Source: Blattamonas nauphoetae | Taxonomy: Eukaryota; Preaxostyla; Oxymonadida | Length of the DNA: 64,000 bases | NCBI GenBank assembly: GCA_033064195.1 | Contig: JARBJD010000130.1 | Coordinates: 62,001-126,000, forward strand | Direction: 5' to 3' | Shown: positions 9,968 through 22,000 of the stretch, piece after piece | Position numbering within the stretch: the stretch's first letter is position 1 | How the letters are laid out: the number at the start of each line of letters is the position of its first letter | Position numbers and translations under genes: made by a program | Notes under the pieces: generated by a model | What the model was told of the DNA's origin: nothing | Database searches by the model: none | Seen by the model: only the letters and a program-made list of their open reading frames with translations

Positions 9968-12900
9968 TGTCAGTTTGTCTTCCCAACTTTCACAACGCAA
10001 AGACACTCGTAATCGCAGAAGAAATTGTCGGTGCAATGAGACATTGCAGAACTCTCTGGATCGAAATATATGAAATTAATTCGCAATGCGTTCTACCCGC
10101 TATTCATAGGAATGTCTGTGTTGTTTTATTGGATCATGGTTTCCAGGTCTCTCTCTACTGAGCATCTGCCGAATATGAACTGTTTAACATTGATTTCTTT
10201 GGTTTCTACGTTCAGAACAGTAACGTTAACGGAGTTTGAATGAACAGATTGGGACGAATAAGGAAGGGCGCACTGGAGTCGCCTTCCAAGGGAGTTATAT
10301 CCATTCAGCATCCTTTTCTGTGCCTTGTGCCGTATACGGCAACGATCCAATCAATTTTGCGACAGTTGTGATGCCCAACATGGGCTATCTGATGATGATA
10401 ACGACGATGCCGACCACGACACTTCCGATGTTCTTGGAGGCCCTATTGATGATTTGGATCAACACAAATCGTCTCTCACAGTTTCTCTATCTTCCAGAAA
10501 TGGAGGAAGTTGTGGAAACAGCTGAAACAAGGCTTACAGACCCAGCGAATGCAATAAAGATTACGAATGGTGAGTTCAAGTGTGGTTCAGCTCCAGCAAT
10601 CCCTCTGACGCAGGCAGAAGAGACAGCGCTGAAGAAGGAAGCCGAACAACGAAAGAAAGAAGCGAAATTGGCTGCAGCGAAGGAAACTCAGGTGAATCCA
10701 CAATCGAACAAAATGCAAGAAACCGAAGTCTCCCCCACAAGAACCACAATCACAACAGAGCGATTCCCCAGATCTTCCAATCATCTGTCAACGTTAACGA
10801 GACGGAAATTGAGTCCAATGTTCAACATAAAGTGCATTGGGAACTTTGAATCCAACTGTCACGCCATTGCTCTCCCCAGCTCCCTCTCGCACTCCAACCA
10901 CCTTCCGCGGTCCAACAAACGCTGATGGACCAACACTGATGGATATGAACAACTCCATTCATCACATCACTGTTTGACGCGAACTCCGGGCGACTATTCT
11001 TCCACTTCTCTGCTCGGACACGGTCTCCAATTGTGGGAACATTATACGACACAATCTTTCGGATCGATAAGATGGCATCAGCTGGATCAGCAGACACTGG
11101 TTGGATCCTTTCGCTTGTCGCTGCCGATGCTCGGACCGCAGCTGAGATGCATCCAATGCTCATTACGCTGTTCGGCATTCCATTGAACCTGGACATCCCA
11201 TTTATTTTCCTCATCTTCGATTTAAAGTGGGTTGCCGTGATTCCACTTGTCGTGATGATTCTAGTCCTGATCTCGAACTCCCTCCTGATGCAAGGAATGA
11301 TGAAATACGTCAAAGCATGCCTGGTCTTAAATGATCAACGAAATAAGATCACTATCGAAATATTTCAGGACATCCGTGTCGTCAAATGTTCTGGCCTGGA
11401 AAATGTGTTCATGTCCACCATCAGCGTCCTTTGTGAGAATCCAATCCACAATATATTCCTTCAATCGATGTTGATGCAAATCATTGGTGCTTTTATGAAA
11501 ATCAGTGCGTTAGCAGTCCATATTGTAACCTTCTCCGTATACTGTGCCATATTCAACGACGATCCAACACATTTTGCTGATGTCGTCCTCCCTACATTGG
11601 GATATTTGATGATTTTGGCAATGCCCGCTGCAATGCTCCCGAACAACCTGGAGGCAGCAATGATGATTCGAAGCCGCTGCTGAAGTAGGTACTCCGGAGT
11701 CCAACGCCCCTGAGTATCCATCCATCACTCCTAGAGTCCTCCTCGCCCTCTGCTCCGTCTCGCCCTCAGTCACGGTCAACCGCATTGGACAACACAACAA
11801 ACGCTGACAGGCCAACGTTGGCTGATATGAACATCACAATCGCAAAGGGTTCACTGACGATGATTGTGGGGGAAGTGGGATGTGGAAAGTCGTCGCTCGG
11901 AGAAGCAATTGTTGGAGACATCGAAAGAATGCATGAAATGTGAGAATGGATGGGAGAATCACGTGTTGCACTCAAACAGCGTGGATTAACAACAACACCG
12001 TTCGAGGGATCATCACATTCAACGTCGATTACAACGAAGAATTATTGGAACACCGTTCGAGCATGTCCACTTGAATCTGAAATCAAGATCTTTGCTGCAG
12101 AAGACGAGACAACGATTGGAGAGAAGGGAGTCAATTTATGTGGAGGGCAGAAGGCGAGAATCCAGCCAGCACGAGCGATCTACTCAGACAAAGATATTTA
12201 CATTCTCGACGATCCACCTTCCGCAGTCGAAGCTTATGGTTCTCTTCCTCGTCTTCGAAGTGGTCTGCAAAGACATCAACCCAGTGTCGACGTGGTGGAA
12301 GGGGAAGGTTGGCTTGACCACAGCATTCTCGTCTCTCACGTTCTGGTTGAATATTGGGGTTTATGGATTCTTGAGTGTGGCAGTGTTCGTCCTGATGTCA
12401 TTGATGGCTCTGATGACAGTGAAGGCGATGAGTCGATCTGCTTGCATTCGATACAACAAACTACTCGACATTGTCATGGACTGTCCTTCGTCGCTCTTCG
12501 ACACCACTCCGATGGGAAGACTTTTCAACCGATTCACAGGAGACATCCCACAAATCGACCTCTTCCTGTTCTCCCAATTTCTGCAGGTGATTGGGATGTG
12601 GGTTGGACCGATCGGGCAGGTTGTGATTGTTTGTGTGGACATGCCTTGGTTCTTGGCGATTGGTCTTCACATCCTCGTTCTCTTCATGGGTCTCTCGCTC
12701 TTGTCCGCACGAGTCTCTCAAAATCTCCAGCGATTGGAATCGATTACTCGATCCCCCGTTCTGTCCCACTTCTCTGAATCTGTGACAGGAGATGGTTGAA
12801 CCACCGTCAGAAGCTACAAACGAGAAGAGGAATGGAAGAGAGAAGTTGAGATGAGACTTCACGAGATGAGAGACAAAATCGAGCGAGAGGTGCGGAGTGA

Positions 12901-12975
12901 AATGCGATTGAATCTAATCACTTCACAATACCATCTGATCGAGATCTCCATTCACACAAAAACGACGACATGAAG
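9968..12975 (+). pseudogene. ABCC/MRP-type ABC transporter, broken composite (copy B)
   Basis: The first part (to about 10560) matches copy A's membrane and linker segment. Then a charged linker and a second first-half transporter follow: membrane domain 11033-11683, Walker A GEVGCGKSS at 11869-11895 and signature CGGQKARIQ at about 12142. A second membrane domain (12240-12797) comes next and is cut by TGA at 12797. The end-of-membrane-domain motif (GYLM...MP...LEA) occurs twice, at about 10384 and 11600, so two transporters are spliced together. The second nucleotide-binding domain is absent: the sequence jumps to the same 3' tail as copy A at about 12910. It is not a working gene in this form. 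Confidence 0.85.
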
Positions 12976-13355
12976 GTTAAACCGAGATTAAAATCAATAA
13001 TATTGTCTACTGTTGATTCATAGTGCTGAAATGGAGAATGTGAAGTTGATCTGACCCAAAGTGAAATGTCAAAAAAGTCACTGACTACTGACACGGCTTT
13101 TTGCCTAGTCACCCATGTATAAATTCAACAGCACAAAATTCAGTTTTACGTTCATTTCGGATGAATCAACAGCGAAAAGGATGAATCGATATCGATCAAG
13201 AGAAAGAAAACTTTGACGGTCCGATCAACTCACGTCACCATCAAATCGTTCTCTTCTGATTACATTTATCACAAAACAGAGAAACTGGAACGACATAAAT
13301 GTGGTTGAAATAAATGTGAGATCGCAAATACACCTGATTAGCCAAGTGATGGCTG
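12976..13355. other. Tail of ABC block copy B and short gap
   Basis: To about 13122 this is the non-coding tail shared with copy A (6683-6828), ending CACCCATGTA. The rest, to 13355, is unique AT-rich DNA in which I see nothing. The tail's end serves as the empty site for the mariner-like insertion. Confidence 0.6.
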
Positions 13356-15374
13356 TCAACTCTTACAGCACATCTCAGCTGCCACTTCATCCGTGACTCT
13401 CTGATGGGATATGTTGTATGTTGTCTCCCACTCCTGTATCTCGTCTTCTCCCTTCTGATGCCTTTCCTCCTCTTTGAGTTGCTTCATTTCATTCTTTCTC
13501 TTTTCTTCAGCTTCTTTCACCAGTTGATCCACTTCGGCTTGTTGCCTCATTTCTTCATCTTCTCTCGCTTGCCACTCTATTTCATTCTCATTCTTCCTTT
13601 TCATCTCTTCCTCTCTCTCTCCTCATCCGTATCCTTCTCAAACTCCTCCTGATCACATTCTCCTCTCTCGTCGTTGTGTGTCTGTTGCGGTCGTTGATGT
13701 GATGTGTCTTGTTGGGTGTGGGTGAACGGATAGAGAAAAGGGACATGCGAACGAGTTTCCGAGCGATGAAGATGTAAAGTCTGCTATGGGACCACAAATC
13801 GCTCAGGAGTGGTTTGGTTGTGGATGTCCTCTCTCCAACTGCTCCTTCATTTTCCTCTCCGTCTCTCTCTTCACCTCCCTTTTCGCTTGTTTGAGAAGAT
13901 GCTTCGCCACTCTGAACAGAAAGAATAGGCTGACTGCTCGATCCTTCTCGTTCATCCCACTCGCCCTCTCCCCAATTCCCGCCACCCGCACACGCCTCTC
14001 TTCATCCTCCTCTTTCCTCTTCCGTTCAACCTCTCTTCGAATCGTGTCCTCCAACACCCTTTTTTCCTCCTTTTCCTGATCCTGTCTGTCCTTTAGGAAG
14101 GAATCGATGAGTGAATACGACTCGCTCATCGGTGGAGAGTCTTGCTCGATCGTCTTTTGTGGCGTGACGAGTGATGTCGTCGGGTGAGACACGTCGGTGT
14201 TCCCATCTTTATGTTCTGGGCTGTCTGGAATATGCTGTTCGGTCAAGCCGAATCTTCCTGTTCTCCGAGCCATTGTTGGTGTGACGAGCGTCGATGGGAC
14301 GAGTGTTGGCGCGTGCGGTAAAGCTGTTTGGTGCGTCGTTGACGAGCGCATTCGGAACAGGAAGAGGGATACTCACTCCCTCCCGACCTCCCACACTTCT
14401 GCTCCTTCGCTCTCCTTCTTCATTCCTTCCATCTCTTCCTCGTTCCTGAGTTCTTGCTTCTTCCGCTTCAGCTCGCCTTCACGCGGCAATCACGTCATCT
14501 TCCCGTTTCGTCTTTTCAGCAGTTCTATTCCACCTTTCCGTCCGCACAGGTCGTAACCCCATGTTGTTCCTTCCTTTCTTCGCTCTGCTTCGCGAATCCG
14601 AGCTTCCTCCATCGCTTTCATCCGTTTTCGAGCTGTCGCGTGATCTTGACGCTCATCTCGATATTTTGTGTTCTTCCTCCATTTTGTCCATTCTGCTACT
14701 TGGAACATTCTCTGTGACACTTCTAACAGCATTAGCAACCGTTTTTCTCTCCTCCATCGACGTAGCGCGTGATCGGATGGCATGGTCCTCTCCGTGAGGT
14801 TGCCTAGCTTGCCGGTGGATTCTTTCAACACGCAGTGGACTTAATTGAGCTTGTTCGTGAGTTAGATGATTGTTGATTGTGGCCTGACGACCAGAAGGTA
14901 CATCTTTTGCGAGGACGATCCGACCATTCTCATCTCTCCATGGTACTCCTCCTCCGCCTCGTCCGAAATGAAAATACTCCAAAGTTTGTTGTGGAGAGTA
15001 CCCTCGTTTCTGGTGTTCCCGCACTTTTTGCTCTCGCTCCCATTTTTCTCGTTTTTGGTCTCGAAGTTCAGCAGCATATTCCTCCTTGCTTAAAACACAC
15101 ATACTCATGTTCACATGGAGCTTCTGAATCTTGTAGTCAATGTCCGGTGATTCCATCTGGCGCAGGAGAGCTACTGTCGGTGTTAATCCGCCAGGAAGAA
15201 TGTGGCTCGACAAATCATTTGATTTCCGACTCCGAATTGGGCGCTTGAATCATAGCCATCTCCGTCTTGGTTTGATATTGGAGGAGGCGTCCTTGATTTG
15301 TTTGCCGACCGGTCGGGAGGATCCAAGTTGGGAACGCATTCATGTCGAACTCGTGGTGCGGATCTGCCTCGCAT
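13356..15374 (-). pseudogene. Charged coiled-coil protein gene, frames interrupted
   Basis: Reading leftwards from an ATG at 15374, coding-like sequence continues through at least four frames to a stop near 13356. The early part (15300-14900) has SPDIDYKIQKLHVNM, then a Lys/Glu/Arg-rich stretch and a glycine motif FHFGRGGGGVPWRDENG at about 14980. Later parts are almost purely charged heptad-type sequence (RREVERKRKEEDEERR, KREVKRETERKMKEQLERG). The glycine motif next to coiled coil recalls CSPP1-like centrosome and cilium proteins; that likeness is from memory and weak. Frame changes could be true decay, base-calling errors or unrecognised introns. It lies in the palindrome spacer beside transposon debris, which favours decay. 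Confidence 0.5.
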
Positions 15375-16330
15375 CCATGCTCGGTTTATCTATCGAACGC
15401 ACCTTCCGTTTGTATCTCGTCTGTATCTTTCTCTTCTCTTACGCTGTCAGTTCTTATATTTGTTTTGGACCCTTCGTTTTTGCGTTGATCGATTTGTGAG
15501 ATTCAGGGATGATATCTTGACTATATCTGAAGAGATCTGGACACGCAATGATGGTTAATGTGAATTCAGATGGATGGACGAAACTAAAGAACGGGAGAGG
15601 TTGATGTTTTGTTGAGATGAGAGGTTGAGATTTATATAATGTTTCACATGATTGAACAATGAAATATACGTATATTTCCGCACTTTAGATTGACTGCTTC
15701 GTTTATTTTGCACAAGACTGCGATGCTTGACAAGTTAAAAGGGAAAGAGCAGACCAGCATGATGAAGGAGTTTCTACAGAACAGTTCCAGTGAATTCAAT
15801 AACACTGAATGGAAAGAACAAGAAATTAAACAGTAAAACAGACGATACAAATGATGCGACACGAAGTTCCTGAGTGTCCTGATGTCAACACGATCAGTGC
15901 ATTTTTCTTGTCGATCAAGAGTTCTTCTCTTATCCAAAGAAGAGAACGAGGTCAAGAGGAGGATACGAACAAGAAGAAGGCAAACTGGCAGACAGTACTG
16001 CTGGTGTTTCTCGTGTTCCTCTGTCCCTTGCTTCAGGTGTAGTGAAAACCAGTTCTATTTGCACTGAAATTCGAAAAGATGGAAAATAAGAGAATAAACG
16101 ACAAAAAATGAGCAGACTGGTTGCTTCATTCTTTCAGATTTCTCTTCAGTTCGACTCTTTCAAAAGTCTCCACGATCATGATGTCCAATGTCTATAAAAC
16201 GAGAGAAAGATAAAGATGAATACAAGAACAATAAAAGAGCACACAGAATACCTCTGTCGCTCAGTGTACTTTGACAAAAGTGTCATTTGGCTGATTTGAG
16301 GGGCTGATGACAAAAATGTTGGTTTGATAG
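15375..16330. other. Gene-poor stretch
   Basis: I see no supported gene, repeat or RNA here. Short open frames at 15644-15955 and 15851-16042 overlap on opposite strands and show no domain. The stretch separates the coiled-coil gene from the GGACA repeat cluster. Confidence 0.5.
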
Positions 16331-16740
16331 GACAGATCGGGCCACCATAGGACACGACAGGACAGGACAGGACAATTGACCTCCCTCGATTTTATTGTGA
16401 AAACGGAACGCAATTATTGTGAAGACCTCAAATAGCTTTCATGTCCTATGGTTTGAGCCCGATTGAAAATTGTCCTGTCATGTCCTATGGTGGGCTGATC
16501 GAGCGCGTTTGGACAACTTTCGCGATTTTTGTCAAAAGAAGGTGAAGAAACACAATATAAATGATTTTGAAACAGAAAATGTACATTATTGTCTCATCTT
16601 TCTCCTCATTTTAACGTTTCGAGTTTTCACCATCCGACGAAGCAAGAGGCTAGTTCAATTCCTGTCACAGGCACTTTTATCCAAATTGTCCTCCTCTTTT
16701 TGGCTGTCCTATAGGACAGGACAGACAGGACATGCCGACC
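16331..16740. repeat. Cluster of GGACA words with a short inverted repeat
   Basis: CCACCATAGGACACGACAGG at about 16341 is matched in reverse complement at about 16474-16492 (CTGTCATGTCCTATGGTGG). Further copies of CCATAGGACATG/CATGTCCTATGG lie at 16440-16451, and GTCCTATAGGACAGGACAG at about 16705. The array directly abuts the 218-bp MITE. It may be a separate decayed foldback element or satellite debris. Confidence 0.6.
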
Positions 16741-16747
16741 CATGGTA

Positions 16748-16965
16748 CAGGGTGGCCCAAAACTCTGAAAATTCAAAGGACCGATCAACAATCGAACCGA
16801 CTGATTCGAAGCTTCAACCAAATTTCTCTTTTTCACAATGTGACTGGTTTTCTCTTCATATTCTGTCACCTCAATATCATTGGTGAAAAATGAATGTTTG
16901 CGTGGTTACAGGTATGATTGTGCCGCGATCGGCCCATTTATTTTTTAGAGTTTTGGGCCACCCTG
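16748..16965. mobile_element. 218-bp MITE, Tc1/mariner type
   Basis: The element begins CAGGGTGGCCCAAAACTCT and ends in the exact reverse complement (19 bp perfect, with A-rich similarity beyond). It is flanked by TA at 16746-16747 and 16966-16967. A CAGGG start with TA target duplication is typical of Tc1/mariner superfamily MITEs. It contains no gene, and its ends differ from those of the 1.85-kb element, so it is another family. Confidence 0.9.
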
Positions 16966-16989
16966 TAATTCCTTGTTGTGCCAGCTTTT

Positions 16990-18475
16990 ATTCTTATTCT
17001 TCTCTTCCTTCACAAATCTTCAGTTTGGTATTCATTCGCTCCTGAACAGTATCTCGAATCAAAAATGTGTGAAAATTGCTATTTGCTTGAAGGAGAACCC
17101 TTCATTCTCGATCTCAAATCATTCTCCTCGCAAATTGGCTTACACCTGTTCTACTCACCACTTTATCCATTTTTCTTTATAGGTCCGGAAGCTTTCAATC
17201 CCATTCCTGTCTTTTGGAGCCTTCAATGACCAGAAAACCACCTCTTTCATCTCACTCCAACTCAAATGGGGACACTCGCTCAAATACACATCGACCTCAC
17301 CCACATTACCACTATCCTCATTTTTACGGCAGATGGATACCATTCTTTCTATATTGGTCCCAATCACATCGAACAACAAAGTATCTTTCCCGACTGAAGC
17401 GTGGAGTGAGTTTGAAGTCCACAACCCTTTCAAACTGAACACCTTTGGTACACCGGCCTCGCTTCTTCTGAGCGGGTTTGACCTCCCCTCGCTCTCCACA
17501 CATTCACTCATCAAATCTCTGACTGACCTCCTCACAATGTTCCCTCTCCAGACTTTCTTCTCTTACATTTCCGGCGACACATCAGACATGAATATCCTTC
17601 TTGTGAGTGCCGGTATCTGCGGAGATGATGGCGTTCAGGCACCCATTCTGGAAGAAACGAAAGATCCGACATTTGTCTCCTCTCTCAACACTCATCTCCT
17701 CCACTCGCCTTCGCTCCATTTCAGCATCCTGACATCGACAACTCCGTTCTTCTTGATAAATCCGTCACACTCGCCTTATATCATCCATCTCGTCACTCAG
17801 CTGTTCTTCTCGCTGTCCTTGTCACAGCAGGATGCCCTCGCCCTCATCGACACCATCCAGACGCAGGAAAAGCCTCTTCCCGATCTCATCTTCCATTCTC
17901 TCGAATCGGATCCTCTCACCCCTCCTTTCCTCCACGACTTCATCCTTATTCTTCCTTTCTCGATTCAGCAGTTGTTCTTCAGAACTTATCTGTCATACAT
18001 GAAGAACAGTCCAGTCAAAGCGATGTGCGTTCTCCTCCCATTCGGACAGCTCCCAGATCGCGTTCAGTCGTCCACGAATCAGCCCTCATCCCGTCCAACT
18101 TCATCTCGTCGTCGGTTGTCCCTCAGTTTTTGATGTTCCGGTTAATCTGCAACAACTCTGCCAATTTGTCCAATTCTTTTGGGATGTCTTCAAAACCGAA
18201 AACTGTGAAAATTCATCAGGACTTCCAAGTCCCTTCAAACACTCTGGATAAACGCACAACTCCTGCGAAACATTCACCACAAGCTCAACCGATGTTTCCC
18301 ACATCAAACCGTAACTCACTCCTTGTCACCCCATTCCACTCCAGAAGCAGGATCTCGGACCAATTGTCGACATGTTCATCGCTGAACAGAAAAAGCAGAA
18401 CGAGAGGAAGAATGATATCTTCCCGACAGTCATTTCTGGAAGCAAACAACACAGAACACCACCTTAGCAATTAGG
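16990..18475 (+). pseudogene. Unrecognised gene, broken or spliced
   Basis: Coding-like sequence starts about 16990 and includes VWYSFAPEQYLESKMCENCY. It crosses an intron-like junction near 17150-17185 (TTTCTTTATAG acceptor), then stays open from 17187 to 18133. There it reads as a Ser/Leu-rich, mostly helical protein of about 300 residues. After 18133 the reading continues in other frames (QTLWINAQLLRNIHHKLN near 18230; GPIVDMFIAEQKKQNERKND near 18357), so at least two shifts or introns are needed. I recognise no domain. It ends about 540 bases before the CR-type gene on the same strand. Confidence 0.4.
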
Positions 18476-19020
18476 AAAAGACACACCACGAATTTCACGC
18501 GAGAATTGGAATCATTTTAAGTTGTTCGAAGAATACACAAAGACAGGTATATTCACATCTCACAACAACCAAAAGCGACTGAAAAAGAAAATCTTCGATT
18601 TGGCCTTTGTTATACCTGCCCAATGCTCTTGTGTGTCCCTGCTAATAACACCGATGATTCTCTCCAGAAAATAGCCAACTATCGCTGCAAACACAGATTT
18701 CCTTCCATCTGGCTCAGATCTTGCTCCAATATGGGAGTTTTGTTTTGAAATCTCGCATTCCCTACATTGATTTTTGCCTTTTTTTTCTCAATCACCACCT
18801 CATCTGTCTCTGTCAGTAATACTTCTCAATTCGGAGTAAAATGAAAAAACCCTTGTCATACAGGTATATGCCTAAATTTCACATCTTTCTGAAACAGACT
18901 GTATTGACACCGAAAAAAACCATGTCATCCATCATTCCTTGATTGGTACTGAAGACGAAATAAAGGGTAAAATTAGATCTGAAAAAATACCAGTCTGCCC
19001 TACGAAACAATCACCATTCA
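18476..19020. promoter_or_regulatory. Upstream region of the CR-type gene with ACAGGTATA words
   Basis: There is no gene here. AGACAGGTATATT at 18541 recurs in reverse complement just downstream of the CR-type gene (24378-24390), so the two enclose it. Shorter forms, TATACCTG (about 18612) and ACAGGTATAT (about 18861), lie between. The words could be terminal repeats of a mobile unit carrying the gene, or repeated binding sites. Confidence 0.35.
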
Positions 19021-22000
19021 ATGCAAGCACTTCTTCTAAAGGCAAACTATAACCTCATCGCTACGGCCTTGGCCGGACTGGAGAATCTTCACAATTCCAT
19101 TGTGAATGCTACTTCAACCACAAAGAAAGACATTAGTTCGACAGACCAAAACATCATTAACGGGTTTTTCAAGGAGTTTATGTCCGCCTATAATAAACTC
19201 CCTCGGAAAGTCAAAGACGATCTTCAAAACAGATTTGATATGTATAACAATTGGTGGTCGAATACCTCCAAAAACTTGAAGTCTGAAGAATATAAACAAC
19301 AACATTCTCGCTTGCAAAAAGGTTTAGCATTGTCACTAAAAAATGCGAATAAAGAAAAAAACGACTGGGATAACAAGCTTCGAAAGATCTTCAGAAATCT
19401 CCAAATTTCAATTGATTCATCAATCGTTCCACTCCACCAAACTGAAATCCTCAATTTTGAAGAAGATACAACACATGTGAAGCCCTTCAACAAAGCCAAT
19501 TATATGTACAAGTCTATCAGAACATTGAAAGACAACGACAATTCTCTCTTTCCGCCAATCGACCTTCTCTTTCGCCCCTCGACCTACTCGTTGTTTTCTC
19601 ACATTCTCTTCAACTCCAATGAATATGTTCGCACTTGTTACGATATGCAACCGAATCCAACCATCTTTCAAGTTGTGACTGGAACACCTGGGATTGGGAA
19701 ATCGGCGATTCGAATGCCACTGCTCACTTTGACTATGAGTCTTGGGGCCAATGTTTGTTCCTTTTTTTAATCTTCAACTTTTTTAGGAAGTGAAAACAGC
19801 ACGAAGAGGCGAACCATCCTTCATCTTTAGGAATCAGAATCCGGTCGATTTCACATATCCGATTCCTTGTGATTTTGATGAACAGTCAGATGAATTCACT
19901 CCATTACCTCCAATCGGAAGCGCGTCCATCACTATCAACAGAGAAAACGAACCACCTATTCACATAACTCGAGATACCTTCTGCTACACGTACAACGTTT
20001 TCATGTGTGAATCAACATCAACCAACGAAGAATATGATCCTAAAGAAATTTATTCATCGGAAATTCCACTTGGAGAACTGACTGTGCCAAGCATTCATCA
20101 CTTCCCGCACTTCTTCAGGCTCTTCGTGAACAAAGACAATCAAGTTGAGAATCGGCTGCGAGGAGCAAAATGGCACATTGTGGACGAGTATCTTCGCTCT
20201 ATTCTTCACTTTTTGTTTCTTTCAACAGCTTTATTCTTAAACGCTCAAAAATCCCTCATTGTGAACATGTTGTTCTCCTGACATCCCCAAACAAAGAAAG
20301 ATGGGAGGATCTATCAAGTGCTACAGATCACGGTGGCCCCATTATCTTGTACAATGTACCGACTCTCTTGTTTCCAGAAGTGATTCACATTTTCAATGCA
20401 ATTCCATGTCGATATCAATTTAATACGGAGAAGGAATCGTTGATGATGGAAGCGCAAGATTCGATCCAGGAGCAAGGAATGATTCTACGGAATGTGTTGG
20501 ATCCACAGACCATTCCTTCTGGAAATCTTACTTCTAAATCATCACAAGATCCGAAGACTCGGACGAAGGGAGACTTTTTTGGACGTGAGATATCTCATCG
20601 TTACATCCAATCCTCTTCTCCCCAATTTGATCCCATGAACTGGTTCATACAACATGCGACTCAGGACTCGTACAAAATCATACAAGAACGAACAACCAGA
20701 AAGATTAACAAATCCGTGGAGCTCAATATTGTCCCACGCGACCGCAAAGACAGTACTTCAAGTGTCAAAGGCGCCCAACATGAACAATCTGTGATGAGTG
20801 CTGTCGAGAAAGGAATCGTTTTGAAAGGATTGAAACCGATATCATCTGATGAGTTCCCCGAATCATCTATTTCGTTCCCTCAAACGAAATACAGCCTTAG
20901 TCAAGAAATGAGTGATGCATGTGTCATCAAGACAATATTTATTCCAGATCCTGACTGTCTTCACGAATATCAGACTCAAGCGTACCAGCCAAAATGGGAT
21001 TTCCTCTTCCAACATTGTCTTCACAAAGAAGCTCTATATTCTATTTCGTCTCGAATGAAGACAATTAAAGAATTGGACACAGACACAGCTTATGTCAGTG
21101 GTAAACATCGTCCCAAATCATCAGATGAAATGACAGTTATCACAAGTCACCTCATCCCAAATGATGCACGAAACGCAGGGTTTGACTCGATCCTTCTAAT
21201 GTTCAGGTGCAAGAAGGATCCATTTGACCTACATTCACTTGGAGTTTTGTTCCTCCAAGACACAACTGGGGCCACACACGGCATTTCCCCCGGAGGAGTC
21301 GTACTGATGAAGAAATGGTGCTACATCCTGGAAACAAGGTACCGTTTGAAACGAGTTCAGATCTTTCCATCATACATCGTCGTCGCTAATGGCAATAACT
21401 ATAAGAGTTTCACACTCATCAACAAAAAAAACCTTGGGCAGTTCATCCCAGAACAGAACATATGGATTGCCAAGTTCGAAGCACATGGAGAGATTGAGGT
21501 TGGATACGACACCATTCCTCCAATGACTGCCAGCGCCTCTCCAATCTTGGATCGAGCCCTTGACGAGGAAGTTAACAAGAATCCACATGCCGTCCGCTGT
21601 GCCTACTGCAGATCACTCGTCACCGAGAACTTTCCGGATCATTTCTGTGGTGGGATGAGTGAAAAAACAATCAGGGTTAAAGTTAACGAAAAACTGATTG
21701 GTGTTCTGGAGCATTCAAAGAATCCAGACATTCAGCCGACAGAAGAACCCGTTCATATCGAAAATCTGGCAGAAGATATATCTGATAATTTAGTTACAGA
21801 TCCATCTGACATCAAACCCAGGAAACCGAGCAGTAAATTGCCGTCCACAATACAATCTCCACCCCATCGAAAAGAATATGTTGAAATCACATATACGAAT
21901 GGAATCCCTGGAAATCCAGATGTCTATCGAATGCCATTCCTTCCACCACCATCAACAATGATAACACAATCAGCTCAAAGTCTATCTCGGTCTATAGACG

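Noticed and set aside
13356-15374. Naming the coiled-coil gene as a CSPP1 orthologue
   Set aside because: Only a glycine-rich motif next to charged helices supports it, which is too little for a gene symbol.
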